Shown here one piece after another: positions 8,667-17,698 of a stretch of DNA of 64,000 nt. The first letter of the stretch is position 1. Each line of letters starts with the position of its first letter. Source of the DNA: Bradyrhizobium guangdongense (GTDB taxonomy: Bacteria > Pseudomonadota > Alphaproteobacteria > Rhizobiales > Xanthobacteraceae); assembly GCF_004114975.1 (NCBI RefSeq), contig NZ_CP030051.1:372001-436000 (forward strand), in the 5' to 3' direction. A program made the translations under genes and the position numbers. The notes under the pieces are model-generated. The model saw only the letters and a program-made list of their open reading frames with translations. It searched no databases and had not been told where the DNA came from.

Positions 8667-9047
8667 TTACTCGTTGACGGCCTTGGCGTGCTCGGTCTTC
8701 TCGACGATGCGGGCCGACTTGCCGCGCAGGCTGCGGAGATAATAGAGCTTGGCGCGACGCACCTTGCCGCGACGCACCACCTTGATCGAGTCGATCATCG
8801 GCGACATCACCGGGAACACGCGCTCGACGCCCTCACCGTAGGAGATCTTGCGGACGGTGAAGCTCTCGTTGAGGCCACCGCCGGAACGGCCGATGCAAAC
8901 GCCTTCATAGGCCTGCACGCGGGTGCGGTCGCCTTCGACGACCTTCACGTTGACGATCACGGTGTCGCCGGGACCGAATTCCGGAATGTCCTTGCTGGCG
9001 GAGAGCTTGTCGAATTGCTCTTTTTCAAGCTGTTGGATCAGGTTCAT
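8667..9047 (-). CDS. rplS: 50S ribosomal protein L19
   Basis: 126 residues. The start [15 protein letters not shown], the centre [20 protein letters not shown], and [20 protein letters not shown] are characteristic of bacterial L19, a protein at the 30S-50S interface. I chose the ATG at 9047 because GGAGA lies 7 nt before it and the family N-terminus begins there; the open frame extends upstream. It follows trmD (107-bp gap) on the same strand and ends at a strong terminator, as the last gene of the cluster. Confidence 0.97.
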   Translation of the reverse strand: MNLIQQLEKEQFDKLSASKDIPEFGPGDTVIVNVKVVEGDRTRVQAYEGVCIGRSGGGLNESFTVRKISYGEGVERVFPVMSPMIDSIKVVRRGKVRRAKLYYLRSLRGKSARIVEKTEHAKAVNE

Positions 9048-9154
9048 GGGTAAATCTCCATCGGCGCGCCCAGCCTTGGAAACGGGGGCTGCGCGAAATT
9101 CGTATCCAGCCATTGCGGATGTGGGCGCTCCTATAAGGCAAGCCGGAGCGTTTG

Positions 9155-9910
9155 TCACCCGTCTGTCTTGTTTTTTGGCGTTTTTTGGCGTCCGGGCCGA
9201 TTCGGGGCCTTGGGCGGGATTTGGGCCCATAAATCCGGCCGCCGGGCCGCCGTCAGGGCCTCGGATTGCGCCCGCCGCCAGCTGGCGACCTTGGCATGGT
9301 CGCCGGAGGTCAGAACCTCCGGGATCGGAACCCCCTCGAACAGCTGGGGGCGGGTGTATTGCGGGTATTCGAGCAGGCCATCGGAAAAACTCTCTTCGGT
9401 TCCCGAAGCTTCCTTGCCCATCACCCCCGGCAGCAGCCGGACGCAGGCGTCAATCAGAGCCATCGCGGCGATTTCGCCCCCCGACAGTACGTAATCGCCG
9501 ATCGAGACCTCCTCCAGGCCGCGGCCGTCAATCACCCGCTGGTCGATCCCCTCGAACCGCCCGCAGACGATCAGGGGACCGGGCCCCTGGGCGAGCTCCA
9601 TGACGCGGGCCTGGGTCAATGGCCGACCGCGCGGGCTCATCAGCAGTTTCGGCCGGTCCGGGCCAATTTCGGCGGCGTCGATCGCCGCCGCCAGAACATC
9701 CGCCCGCAGCACCATGCCCGGCCCGCCGCCGGCCGGGGTGTCGTCGACGCTGCGATGACGGTCCGTGGCGGAGGCCCTGATGTCCCGCGCCTCGATCCGC
9801 CAGAGGCCGGACGCCAGCGCCCGCCCCGCCAGGCTCACGCCGAGCGGCCCCGGAAACATCTCCGGAAACAGCGTCAGCACTGTCGCGCGCCAGGGGGAGG
9901 GATTGGTCAT
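9155..9910 (-). CDS. trmD: tRNA (guanosine(37)-N1)-methyltransferase
   Basis: 251 residues. TrmD methylates G37 of tRNAs using S-adenosylmethionine, preventing frameshifts. The SPOUT trefoil-knot motifs are present: [52 protein letters not shown], and the [14 protein letters not shown] segment, which carries the catalytic Asp of the family. rplS follows. In most bacteria rimM lies directly upstream; here an MFS transporter gene is 64 bp upstream on the same strand and rimM is 2.3 kb away. Confidence 0.97.
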   Translation of the reverse strand: MTNPSPWRATVLTLFPEMFPGPLGVSLAGRALASGLWRIEARDIRASATDRHRSVDDTPAGGGPGMVLRADVLAAAIDAAEIGPDRPKLLMSPRGRPLTQARVMELAQGPGPLIVCGRFEGIDQRVIDGRGLEEVSIGDYVLSGGEIAAMALIDACVRLLPGVMGKEASGTEESFSDGLLEYPQYTRPQLFEGVPIPEVLTSGDHAKVASWRRAQSEALTAARRPDLWAQIPPKAPNRPGRQKTPKNKTDG

Positions 9911-9974
9911 GGCCGCTGGTTAGGGCATTGCGCCCGGCAGGTCGAGACCTCGAATTTGCGAGATCCCGAGTTGG

Positions 9975-11198
9975 TCAGGCGCGGCCGCCGTCGGCGAGAT
10001 GCGATCCCAGCAGCAGCGCGAGCGGGCAGATCGCCAGTGCCGTGGCGGCCGTTGCGACTGTCGCCAGCGTCGGGCCAAGGGAGTCGCCGAGCAGGCCATA
10101 GAGCACGGGCGCGGTTGCGCCAGATCCGATCGTCCCGGTGTAGAACAGTGCGAAGGCGCGCTCGGTGCGATCAGGCGAGGTGAGCTCGGAGACCGTCCCG
10201 TACAGCACCGAGGATGTGCCGTTGAGCATCACGCCCAGCAACGGCAGCACGATGATGGCCGGGATCAGCGGCAATAGCAGCACCGCGACAATCAGCGCAG
10301 CCGTCCCGCCTTCGGTCAGCAGCACGGTGCGGATCGTGCCGATGCGCGCACCGAGCCAGCCGCAGGTGAATTTGCCGGCAGCGCCGCCGATGAACAGCAT
10401 CGCGAGCGCAACCCCGCTCGTTGGCAGTGAAGCGCCCTTGTCGCGCAGCAGGAAGGGCAGGAAGGTGAGAAAACCCATTCGCACCGCGCTGTCGAGAATT
10501 CCGATCGCGAGCAGCCAGGAGAATCCGCCGCGGCCGGGATTGGTGCCATGCGTCGTAACCGCTGATGTCTGGGCAAAATCCTTGCCGACGGTCGGCATCA
10601 GCAGCGCAAGACAGAGCGCGACAAGCAGGCCCATCAATGCGATCAGAAGCAGCGCGTGCCGCCAGGACACGATCACCAGCAGCATCGCCGTCAGGGCCGG
10701 AAGCGTCGCCTTGCCGAGATCGCCACTGAAATTGTAGATGCCGAGCGGCCCGCGTGCCGCCTGGCCATAGGCGCGCGACACCGCGGCCGAGGCGAGCGGA
10801 TGCTGCGTGCTCGCGCCGGCGCCGGACACCAGCAGCGCAAGGCCCAGTCCGACGACACTGCCGGAGAGCCCCGCGAGCACATAGCCGAGCGCCGCCACCA
10901 TTGTGCCGAGCGCGAGCAGGATCTTTCCATCGATCCGCTCGGCGAGGTGGCTGATCGGGATCTGCAGCCCGGCCATCGCGACCGAATAGAGCCCGCGCAT
11001 GATGGCCAGCAGCCCGTAGCTGAGCGCGAACTCGCCCTGCCACACCGGCAGCAGCACATAGATCAGATCCGTGTAGCCGTCGTGGAGGGCGTGGTTCATC
11101 CCGGTTGCCGCGAGCGTGCGGCGCGGCTTGCTGAGAGATACCGGATCTGGAGCGAGTGCTTGCGATCGCGATAGAAAATTTGAAGGAAAGATTGCCAA
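9975..11198 (-). CDS. MFS transporter (fosmidomycin-resistance-like)
   Basis: 407 residues with about 12 predicted membrane segments (for example LIYVLLPVWQGEF, GLGLALLVSGAGA, LIVAVLLLPLIPAIIVLPLL). The N-terminal RRTLAATGMNHALHDGYTD and central SGDLGKATLPALTAML resemble the Fsr-like branch of the major facilitator superfamily, which exports small molecules by proton antiport. The substrate is not known. The start is uncertain: the frame opens with TTG at 11198, right after a stop, and the next ATG, at 11099, lies inside the conserved first helix. It is divergent from a GcvA-type lysR gene that may control it, and the pair splits rimM from trmD. Confidence 0.85.
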   Translation of the reverse strand: MAIFPSNFLSRSQALAPDPVSLSKPRRTLAATGMNHALHDGYTDLIYVLLPVWQGEFALSYGLLAIMRGLYSVAMAGLQIPISHLAERIDGKILLALGTMVAALGYVLAGLSGSVVGLGLALLVSGAGASTQHPLASAAVSRAYGQAARGPLGIYNFSGDLGKATLPALTAMLLVIVSWRHALLLIALMGLLVALCLALLMPTVGKDFAQTSAVTTHGTNPGRGGFSWLLAIGILDSAVRMGFLTFLPFLLRDKGASLPTSGVALAMLFIGGAAGKFTCGWLGARIGTIRTVLLTEGGTAALIVAVLLLPLIPAIIVLPLLGVMLNGTSSVLYGTVSELTSPDRTERAFALFYTGTIGSGATAPVLYGLLGDSLGPTLATVATAATALAICPLALLLGSHLADGGRA

Positions 11199-11325
11199 GG
11201 CTCAAGTCCAGCGCAGCCGAAAGTAAAGGTTGGTGAGTGCCTTGGCTTTCATTATGCGGTCTTCAAGAAGCTGTCACAAACCAGTAATAATCAGACCTCG
11301 CGTTAGAAATTCTATTGTACCGTCC

Positions 11326-12246
11326 ATGTTCGTTCCCCGCCGCAGCCTGCCGCCGCTGAACGCCGTCCTCGCCTTCGAGGCGGCGGCCCGGCTCGGCAGC
11401 TTCAAGGAAGCTGCCGTCGAGCTTGGCGTGACGCATGGCGCGGTCAGCCAGCAAATCCGTCTGCTCGAAAGCTGGCTCGGGCCGCCGGCGCTATTCCGAC
11501 GATCGGTTCGGCGGGTCTTGCTGACGCCGGCCGGCGCTGCACTGCTTGCCGAGTTCGCACCCGCGCTCGATCGCGTCTCCGCCGCCGTGCAGCAACATCG
11601 CAAGCGACGCGGCGAGGCGCCGGCCGCGGTGCTGCGCGTCAACGCGCTTGCGACGTTCAGTCTGCGCTGGCTGCTGCCGCGCATGACAAGGTTTCGCGCC
11701 GAGCATCCCGATATCGAGGTGCGGCTGTCGACTTCGAATGATCCGGTGGATGCGTTGCCAGAGCTGTTCGACGTCGTGATACGCGGCGGACCGGACACGT
11801 TTCACGGCTTTGCGGCGCGCTTTCTGCTGTCGGAGCAGCGGCTGCCGGTATGCAGTCCCGCGCTGCTGGTAAAACTGCCGTTGACGGAGGTCGCGGATCT
11901 CAGCCGTCATACGCTCCTGCACGTTACCTCGATGCCGCGGCTATGGCGCGACTGGCTGACCGATGCGGGCGAGCCCGCGCTGGAGGGCGCGGCATCGCTG
12001 ATCTTCGATCATTTCTATCTGACGCTTCAGGCTGCGCTCGACGGCCTCGGCGTCGCCATGGGGCCGACGGCGCTGATTGCCGACGATCTTGCGGCCGGAC
12101 GCCTGATAACGCCGTTTCCGGACATCAGCCTGCCGGCCCGCAGCTATTTTGCGTATTTTCCCGTAGGGCGTGACGACGATCCGCATCGCGCGGTATTTTG
12201 CGATTGGCTCGAGCAGCAGGGACGTCAGACAGGTGAGCGCGGCTAG
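11326..12246 (+). CDS. LysR-family transcriptional regulator (GcvA-like)
   Basis: 306 residues. The N-terminal winged helix-turn-helix (residues about 5-65: [39 protein letters not shown]) is of the GcvA subgroup, followed by a periplasmic-binding-like effector domain ([39 protein letters not shown]). The ATG at 11326 gives the family N-terminus; an upstream start would add 32 residues. It is divergent from the MFS gene across 127 bp, which suggests it regulates that transporter. Its stop overlaps the rimM stop by 4 bp in a shared GCTAGC, so the two genes converge without spacer. Confidence 0.92.
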   Translation: MFVPRRSLPPLNAVLAFEAAARLGSFKEAAVELGVTHGAVSQQIRLLESWLGPPALFRRSVRRVLLTPAGAALLAEFAPALDRVSAAVQQHRKRRGEAPAAVLRVNALATFSLRWLLPRMTRFRAEHPDIEVRLSTSNDPVDALPELFDVVIRGGPDTFHGFAARFLLSEQRLPVCSPALLVKLPLTEVADLSRHTLLHVTSMPRLWRDWLTDAGEPALEGAASLIFDHFYLTLQAALDGLGVAMGPTALIADDLAAGRLITPFPDISLPARSYFAYFPVGRDDDPHRAVFCDWLEQQGRQTGERG

Positions 12247-12755
12247 CGCTCCTCGCCCTCGATCTCCTGCGGGAGCGCGATCACGACGCGGCCGCCCTTG
12301 ATGTCGACTTCGGGCACCACCGCATTCGAGAACGGCAGCAGCATCGTCGCGCCCTTGAGGGGGGCGATCTCGATGATATCGCCGGCGCCGAAATTATGGA
12401 TCGCGAGCACGCGTCCGAGCGCATCGCCGTCAGTTGTGACGGCGGCGAGCCCGATCAGGTCGGCGTGATAATATTCGTCCTCGTCGGTCGCGGGCAGTTT
12501 TTCGCGCGCGACATAGAGTTCGATGCCGTTGAGGCGCTCGGCCTCATCGCGGGTCGTGACGCCCTTGAACGTCGCGACCAGATGGTCCTTGGCTTCGCGG
12601 ACCTGCACCAGCTCGAACTGGCGCTTGCCGTCCTTGGAGACAAGCGGACCGTAGCGCTTCACGGCAAAGGGATCCTCGGTGAAGGTCCACAATTTGACCG
12701 CGCCGCGCACACCATGCGCAGCGCCGATCCGCGCGACGCAGATCAGCGCCGACAT
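12243..12755 (-). CDS. rimM: Ribosome maturation factor RimM
   Basis: 170 residues. RimM binds S19 and assists 16S rRNA processing and assembly of the 30S head. The N-terminal RimM domain ([26 protein letters not shown], with the [10 protein letters not shown] strand) and the PRC-barrel C-terminus ([40 protein letters not shown]) are both complete. The start is 9 bp after the rpsP stop, so the two genes are co-transcribed from upstream. The 3' end overlaps a convergent lysR stop, which leaves no room for a terminator. Confidence 0.95.
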   Translation of the reverse strand: MSALICVARIGAAHGVRGAVKLWTFTEDPFAVKRYGPLVSKDGKRQFELVQVREAKDHLVATFKGVTTRDEAERLNGIELYVAREKLPATDEDEYYHADLIGLAAVTTDGDALGRVLAIHNFGAGDIIEIAPLKGATMLLPFSNAVVPEVDIKGGRVVIALPQEIEGEER

Positions 12756-12764
12756 GGTCTGGCC

Positions 12765-13097
12765 TTAGCTCTTCGCAGCCGCTTCGGCCTGCGCCTTGCG
12801 CTCCTTGCGCGGCACGGCCTTCTCGGGGTTGTTGCGCGCTTCGCGCTTCTTGACGCCGGCGGCGTCGAGGAAGCGGGACACGCGGTCCGACGGCTGCGCG
12901 CCCTTGGCGAGCCAGGCCTTCACCTTGTCCATGTCGAGCTTGAGGCGGGTCTCGTTGTCCTTCGGCAGCAGCGGGTTGAAATAGCCGAGACGCTCGATGA
13001 AGCGACCATCGCGCGGGAAGCGCGAGTCGGCGACGACGACGTGATAGACGGGACGCTTCTTGGTGCCTGCGCGGGCGAGGCGGATAACGACGGACAT
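12765..13097 (-). CDS. rpsP: 30S ribosomal protein S16
   Basis: 110 residues. [20 protein letters not shown] and the [15 protein letters not shown] motif identify S16, a 30S assembly protein. Typical S16 has about 80-90 residues; here a Lys/Glu/Ala-rich tail ([18 protein letters not shown]) extends the C-terminus, as is usual in alphaproteobacteria. It lies between ffh (85-bp gap) and rimM (9-bp gap) on the same strand. Confidence 0.97.
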   Translation of the reverse strand: MSVVIRLARAGTKKRPVYHVVVADSRFPRDGRFIERLGYFNPLLPKDNETRLKLDMDKVKAWLAKGAQPSDRVSRFLDAAGVKKREARNNPEKAVPRKERKAQAEAAAKS

Positions 13098-13182
13098 TCA
13101 GTTCTCCTTCAAAGTACGTTTTGTTCGGTTGATTGGCATTTCGCGTTGCGCGAGACCGAAGCGATCCCTCGCAACGAATTCC

Positions 13183-14730
13183 TCATTTCTTCTTGCCCGG
13201 GAAACCGCCGAGGCCCGGCAGCGTCGGCTTGCCGCTCAGCCCGGTCAGTCCGGGCAGGTTCGGCAGGCCGGTGCGAAGACCGGGCGGCAAATCCTTGGGC
13301 AGGCTGGGCAGACCCTGTCCGCCGCCGCTCTGCATCTTCTCCTGCAGCGCTTTCATCTCCTCCGGAGACGGCATCTTCATGCCGCCGCCAAAGCCCATCG
13401 CCTGCGCGATGCCGGCGAGCGGGCCGCGCTTGCCCGAGCCCATCGCCTTCATCACGTCGGCCATGTTCCGGTGCATCTTCAGGAGCTTGTTGACGTGCTC
13501 GACGCTCTGGCCGGACCCTGCCGCGATGCGCTTCTTGCGGCTGGCCTTGAGCATATCGGGATGACGGCGCTCGTCGCGCGTCATGGAATCGATGATGGCG
13601 ACCTGGCGCTTCAGGATCTTGTCGTCGATGCCGGCGGCGGCGATTTGATTCTTCATCTTGGAGATGCCGGGCATCATGCCCATCAACCCGCTGATGCCGC
13701 CCATGTTGGCCATCTGCAGCAGCTGCTCACGCATGTCGTTGAGGTCGAATTGCCCCTTGCGCATGCGCTCGGCGGTGCGCGCAGCCTTCTCGGCGTCGAT
13801 ATTGGCGGCGGCCTTCTCGACCAGCGACACCACGTCGCCCATGCCGAGGATACGGCCGGCGATACGATCGGGGTGGAAATCTTCCAGCGCGTCGGTCTTT
13901 TCGCCGGTACCGATCAGCTTGATCGGCTTGCCGGTGACCGCGCGCATCGACAGCGCGGCGCCGCCCCGGCCATCGCCGTCGACGCGCGTCAGCACGATGC
14001 CGGTGAGGCCGACGCGCTGATCGAATGCGCGCGCGAGATTCACGGCGTCCTGGCCGGTGAGCGAGTCCGCGACCAGCAGGACTTCATGCGGGTTCGCAGC
14101 AGCTTTGATCGCCGCTGCTTCCGTCATCATCTCTTCGTCGAGCGTGGTGCGGCCGGCAGTGTCGAGCAGCACGATGTCGTAGCCGCCGAGCTTGCCGGCT
14201 TCCAGCGCGCGCTTGGCAATCTGCGGCGGCTGCTGTCCTGCCACGATCGGCAGCGTCGGAATGTCGAGGTCGCGGCCGAGCACGGCCAGCTGCTCCATCG
14301 CCGCCGGACGATAGACGTCGAGCGAAGCCATCAGCACCTTGCGCTTGTCGCGCTGGACCAGGCGGCGGGCGAGCTTTGCGGTGGTGGTGGTCTTACCGGA
14401 GCCCTGCAGGCCGACCATCATGATCGGCACAGGCGGCACGGAGTTGACGTCGATGGTCTGGCCTTCGGCGCCGAGGGTGTTGACCAGCTCGTCATGGACG
14501 ATCTTGACCACCATCTGGCCTGGGGTGACCGACTTGACGACGGTGGCGCCGATCGCCTGCTCGCGGACGCGTTCGGTGAAGCTGCGCACGACCTCGAGCG
14601 CAACGTCGGCTTCGAGCAGCGCGCGGCGCACCTCGCGCATCGCGGCGTCGACGTCCTTCTCAGTCAGCGCACCGCGCCCCGTCAGACGATCGAGAATTCC
14701 GCCAAGCCGTTCCGACAGATTGTCGAACAA
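13183..14730 (-). CDS. ffh: Signal recognition particle protein Ffh
   Basis: 515 residues. It binds signal sequences of nascent membrane proteins and, with 4.5S RNA and FtsY, delivers ribosomes to the translocon. The N domain is followed by the GTPase G domain (P-loop GLQGSGKTTTTAKLA, DTAGRTTLDEEMM, TRVDGDGRGGAALS) and a Met-rich M domain with GQSVEHVNKLLKMHRNMADVMKAMGSGKRG. The Gly/Pro-rich end (LPPGLRTGLPNLPGLTG) is longer than in E. coli. First gene of ffh-rpsP-rimM; a good promoter candidate lies about 290 bp upstream. Confidence 0.97.
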   Translation of the reverse strand: MFDNLSERLGGILDRLTGRGALTEKDVDAAMREVRRALLEADVALEVVRSFTERVREQAIGATVVKSVTPGQMVVKIVHDELVNTLGAEGQTIDVNSVPPVPIMMVGLQGSGKTTTTAKLARRLVQRDKRKVLMASLDVYRPAAMEQLAVLGRDLDIPTLPIVAGQQPPQIAKRALEAGKLGGYDIVLLDTAGRTTLDEEMMTEAAAIKAAANPHEVLLVADSLTGQDAVNLARAFDQRVGLTGIVLTRVDGDGRGGAALSMRAVTGKPIKLIGTGEKTDALEDFHPDRIAGRILGMGDVVSLVEKAAANIDAEKAARTAERMRKGQFDLNDMREQLLQMANMGGISGLMGMMPGISKMKNQIAAAGIDDKILKRQVAIIDSMTRDERRHPDMLKASRKKRIAAGSGQSVEHVNKLLKMHRNMADVMKAMGSGKRGPLAGIAQAMGFGGGMKMPSPEEMKALQEKMQSGGGQGLPSLPKDLPPGLRTGLPNLPGLTGLSGKPTLPGLGGFPGKKK

Positions 14731-14784
14731 TGAAGTGGTCCTGTTGCTGTCCCCCGGTGAGAGGGCGCGCCTTTATTCACCTCT

Positions 14785-14887
14785 GTCATGCCCCGGCTTG
14801 ACCGGGGCATCCAGTACGCCGCGGCACCTCGGTTCCAGCCGAGCCGCCTTTGGGATACTGGATCGCCCGATCAAGTCGGGCGATGAC
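14785..14887. repeat. Palindromic intergenic repeat, family B
   Basis: The ends are GTCATGCCCCGG... and ...GGGCGATGAC, with inner GCCCCGGCTTGACCGGGGC and GCCCGATCAAGTCGGGC hairpins around a GGATACTGGAT core. Related units lie at 32.3, 33.8, 41.2, 48.3, 52.5, 56.6 and 60.1 kb. Confidence 0.75.
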
Positions 14888-15017
14888 CACTTCCTTGGGC
14901 AAACAATCTTCCAAACACCTTTGCGCCCGAGGGCGCATCGCGCTGTCGGGCGTTGACCTCTGGCCTCCGGGGCCAGTCGGCGGGTCGAAAAGAAAGCCTT
15001 TCCGAGAAAGTGGCTGG

Positions 15018-15046
15018 GTTAAACGCCGCTCACGCCCAAAAGTCAA
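15018..15046 (-). promoter_or_regulatory. Sigma-70-type promoter candidate for ffh-rpsP-rimM
   Basis: On the minus strand a TTGACT -35 box (15041-15046) and a TTTAAC -10 box (15018-15023) are separated by exactly 17 bp. It points towards ffh, whose start is about 290 bp downstream. No competing gene lies between. Confidence 0.5.
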
Positions 15047-15176
15047 GGAAAGTTAGGCTGCCGGCACGGCTTTGCCAGGACAAGGCCTTGAAAAGAGGAG
15101 GTTTCCGGCGACGGGTTCCTTTTTCGGCGGCCCCGCCCATATAGCCGGTGATGTCTTACCTCTCCGACCAGCCTCG

Positions 15177-16166
15177 ATGTCCCGCATGAAAACCTATGAC
15201 GGTCCCGCCTCCGACCATTTCAACGGCCTGCATTTCTTCGATCCGGACGGCGCGCCGCCAAAATCGCTGCGCGAGGTGCTGCGCTGGCAGTTCAGCGGCG
15301 GACGCCAGCGCGCGAAATGGCCGGATTGGGCCCCGAGCCCTCATGCCGACACCCCGCAGGAGCGCGTCGACGGTGGCAAGGTGCGGCTCTCCTTCATCGG
15401 CCATGCCAGCTGGCTGATCGAGACCGGCGGCCTCAATATCCTGGTCGATCCGGTCTGGTCGATGCGGGTCTCGCCGGTGGCCTGGGCCGGGCCGAAGCGG
15501 CACAACGATCCCGGCATTGCCTTCGAGAAGCTGCCCAAGATCGACGTCGTGCTGGTGTCGCACGGCCATTACGATCACCTCGACATCGCGACGCTGTCGC
15601 GGCTCTCCAAGAACTTCGCCCCGCGGGTGGTCACCCCCCTCGGCAATGACGTGACGATGCGCCGGGCTGACTCCACCATCAAGGCGCACGCGTTCGACTG
15701 GCATGATCGCGTCGAACTCGGCGGCGGCATTGCCGTGCATCTGGTCCCGACCCGCCACTGGACCGCGCGCAGCCCGTTCGACCGCAACAAGGCGCTGTGG
15801 GCGAGCTTCGTGCTGGAGACGCCGGCGGGGAAGATCTACATCGTCTGCGATTCCGGCTATGGCGACGGCAGGCATTTTCGTCGTGTCGCGGAGCGGCACG
15901 GAGCTTTGCGTCTGGCAATCCTGCCGATCGGCGCTTACGAGCCGCGCTGGTTCATGCGCGACCAGCACATGAACCCGGAAGATGCGGTGAAGGCGCTCGC
16001 TGATTGCGGCGCAGAGCAGGCGCTGGGCCATCATCACGGCACGTTCCAGCTGACGGATGAGGCGATCGACGCACCGGCCAAGGCGCTGGTGGAAGCACTC
16101 GACGCGGCGAAGATTCCGCAGGCGCGGTTCGTGGCGATGAAGCCGGGGCAAGTGGTGGAGATTTAG
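15177..16166 (+). CDS. Metallo-beta-lactamase-fold hydrolase (RomA/NAPE-PLD-like)
   Basis: 329 residues. The zinc-binding motif SHGHYDHLD, the upstream strand FIGHASWLIETGGLNILVDP, the later CDSGYGDGRHF and GHHHGTFQLTDE, and the aromatic MRDQHMNPEDAV segment match the UlaG/RomA/NAPE-PLD-like branch of MBL-fold enzymes. Members hydrolyse phosphodiesters or lactones; the substrate here is unknown. It has no signal peptide. Start choice: ATG 15177 or, 9 bp on, ATG 15186 (MKTYDGP); the open frame upstream of this has low coding potential. It runs convergent to the SIMPL gene. Confidence 0.87.
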   Translation: MSRMKTYDGPASDHFNGLHFFDPDGAPPKSLREVLRWQFSGGRQRAKWPDWAPSPHADTPQERVDGGKVRLSFIGHASWLIETGGLNILVDPVWSMRVSPVAWAGPKRHNDPGIAFEKLPKIDVVLVSHGHYDHLDIATLSRLSKNFAPRVVTPLGNDVTMRRADSTIKAHAFDWHDRVELGGGIAVHLVPTRHWTARSPFDRNKALWASFVLETPAGKIYIVCDSGYGDGRHFRRVAERHGALRLAILPIGAYEPRWFMRDQHMNPEDAVKALADCGAEQALGHHHGTFQLTDEAIDAPAKALVEALDAAKIPQARFVAMKPGQVVEI

Positions 16167-16214
16167 GTCGCCGCTCTGCGCCGGGCGCAGCGCAGCGCGT
16201 CCGGGACACGGGAT

Positions 16215-16928
16215 CTATTGCTCTTTCGCCTTGATCGCCCAGCTCACACTCACCGTCACCGACAACGTTTCCTCGCCGGGCGCAACCGCGGCAGGCGCGG
16301 CCATCGGGGCTGCGGCCATGCGGCCCTTGAACAGCGGCATCGGAGCGCCGCCCTCGGAGACGCTGAGTGGTGCACCCAACGTCACGCCGGTGGCTTTCGC
16401 GTAGATCTCGGCCTTGCGCCGTGCATCTGTCACCGCCTGCTCGCGGGCGTCGTCGAGCAGTTTCGAGGCCTGCGTCACCTCGAAGGAGATGTTGCCGATG
16501 TCGTTTGCGCCGGCGCCGACCAGCGTGTCGATGATGCCGGCGACCTTGGTCACGTCGCGAATCTTGATCGTGACGCGGTTGGAAGCGCGGAAGCCGACCA
16601 CGGGCGAGGCACCGTTCGAGCGGTTCGGGGCATATTGCGGCTGCAGCGACAGCCGCGAGGTCTGGTAATCCTTCTCGGGAATGCCGGCGCCCTTCAGCGC
16701 CAGCAGCACCTTGCCCATCGCGGCATTGTTGGCGTCGGAGGCTTCCTTCGCCGACTTGGCGTCATTGGCGACACCGGCATCGATCTGCGCAAGATCGGGG
16801 GCGGCCGAGACGGTCGCCTCGCCGCTCACGGAGATGGCGGACGGAAAATCATCGGCGAGCGCGGGCACTGCCGTCACTGTGGCGGCGAAGATGGCGGCGA
16901 GGGCGGCAGACTTTTTCATCGGTCTCAC
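16215..16928 (-). CDS. SIMPL domain-containing periplasmic protein (DUF541)
   Basis: 237 residues. The signal peptide (KKSAALAAIFAATVTAVPALA) precedes a SIMPL/DUF541 domain: ISVSGEATVSAAPDLAQIDAGV, KDYQTSRLSLQPQY, VTIKIRDVTKVAGIIDTLVGAGANDI, and ARRKAEIYAKATGV. SIMPL proteins are periplasmic/outer-membrane proteins linked to oxidative stress; the activity is not known. The start is either a GTG at 16928, whose codon overlaps the TGA of the preceding gene (GTGA), or the ATG at 16919; either suggests translational coupling to the GyrI-like gene. Confidence 0.85.
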   Translation of the reverse strand: MRPMKKSAALAAIFAATVTAVPALADDFPSAISVSGEATVSAAPDLAQIDAGVANDAKSAKEASDANNAAMGKVLLALKGAGIPEKDYQTSRLSLQPQYAPNRSNGASPVVGFRASNRVTIKIRDVTKVAGIIDTLVGAGANDIGNISFEVTQASKLLDDAREQAVTDARRKAEIYAKATGVTLGAPLSVSEGGAPMPLFKGRMAAAPMAAPAAVAPGEETLSVTVSVSWAIKAKEQ

Positions 16929-17650
16929 TTCAGCGGTACGAACACATTGATCACGAGCTTGTCCTCGGCCGTCTTGAGGGGATCGGTGAGGTACTCCTCG
17001 ATGAACGTGTCCTTGGCTTCCAGCTTCTTGTCGTCGAGGTGATTGGTGATCGCCTCATAGGTGTTATCCATGTTGTCGTAGGAGCCGCGATGGACGAATT
17101 TCAGCGCCTTGCCCTCCGGCGATTTGCCGATGCTCATGTCCTTGGGCAGGTTCTTCGGATCCTGGTCGACCGGGATCTCGGCGAGGAAGGTGAAGCCGGT
17201 GTCGTCGGTCGAGGTGTAGACGATCATCGGGTTGCCGGCGCGCTTGATGCCCTGCTTGTCGAGCAGCGCGTTCAGCGCCTTGAAGGCGTCGACCAGGGTA
17301 TCGAAGGCCGAGTCCCAATTGGCGGTGCCCTTGACCATCACGACCTTCTTGGCCTCGAGCGTGGTCTCCTGGCCAAACGGATCGGCGGTCTGCACCGGGG
17401 CGGGGGTGGCGGCTGCGGCAGGCGGTGGCGCCGCCGGGCTCGGCGAGGCGCTGGCCGCGGGGGAGGGAGTTGCCGCGGGCGCAGGCAAGGTGCTCGCGGC
17501 GGGCGAGGGAGCGGCCGACGGAGCCGGCGAGGGGCTTGCTGAGGCTGACGGCGCCGGGCTCGGCGTCTGCGCCAGAGCACCTGATAGCCCAAGCGAAAAG
17601 GCCGCCGCCGGGATCAGCGCAGCCAGAGCAAGACGACGAAACCCAATCAT
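16925..17650 (-). CDS. Secreted GyrI-like (effector-binding) domain protein with Pro/Ala/Ser linker
   Basis: 241 residues. The signal peptide (LALAALIPAAAFSLGLSGALA) is followed by a long low-complexity linker of Ser-Pro-Ala repeats (about residues 29-85), then a GyrI/AraC effector-binding-like domain (DSAFDTLVDAFKALNALLDKQGI, FTFLAEIPVDQDP, LKFVHRGSYDNMDNTYEAI, IEEYLTDPLKTAEDKLVINVFVPL). Such domains bind small ligands; a secreted version is unusual. It is the first gene of a two-gene unit with the SIMPL gene. A 15-bp tandem repeat lies directly upstream of the start. Confidence 0.8.
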   Translation of the reverse strand: MIGFRRLALAALIPAAAFSLGLSGALAQTPSPAPSASASPSPAPSAAPSPAASTLPAPAATPSPAASASPSPAAPPPAAAATPAPVQTADPFGQETTLEAKKVVMVKGTANWDSAFDTLVDAFKALNALLDKQGIKRAGNPMIVYTSTDDTGFTFLAEIPVDQDPKNLPKDMSIGKSPEGKALKFVHRGSYDNMDNTYEAITNHLDDKKLEAKDTFIEEYLTDPLKTAEDKLVINVFVPLK

Positions 17651-17661
17651 TCCATTCTCCC

Positions 17662-17698
17662 CAAGGCCTTAACGAGCAAGGCCTTAACGACCAAGGCC
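17662..17698 (-). repeat. 15-bp tandem repeat, 2.5 copies, in a gene leader
   Basis: The unit CAAGGCCTTAACGA plus one variable base (G or C) occurs twice, then CAAGGCC alone. It ends 12 bp before the start codon of the secreted GyrI-like gene, immediately upstream of its GGGAGA ribosome-binding site. Confidence 0.8.

Larger units (their letters stand above)
14731..15176. other. Intergenic region between ffh and a divergent hydrolase gene
   Basis: No gene seen. It contains the family B palindromic repeat (14785-14887) and a minus-strand promoter candidate for ffh (15018-15046). The last 100 bp before the hydrolase gene hold GGAGG-containing and GC-rich sequence (around 15095-15135) but no clear promoter. 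If the ffh promoter is correct, the repeat lies in the ffh 5' untranslated region. Confidence 0.6.
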
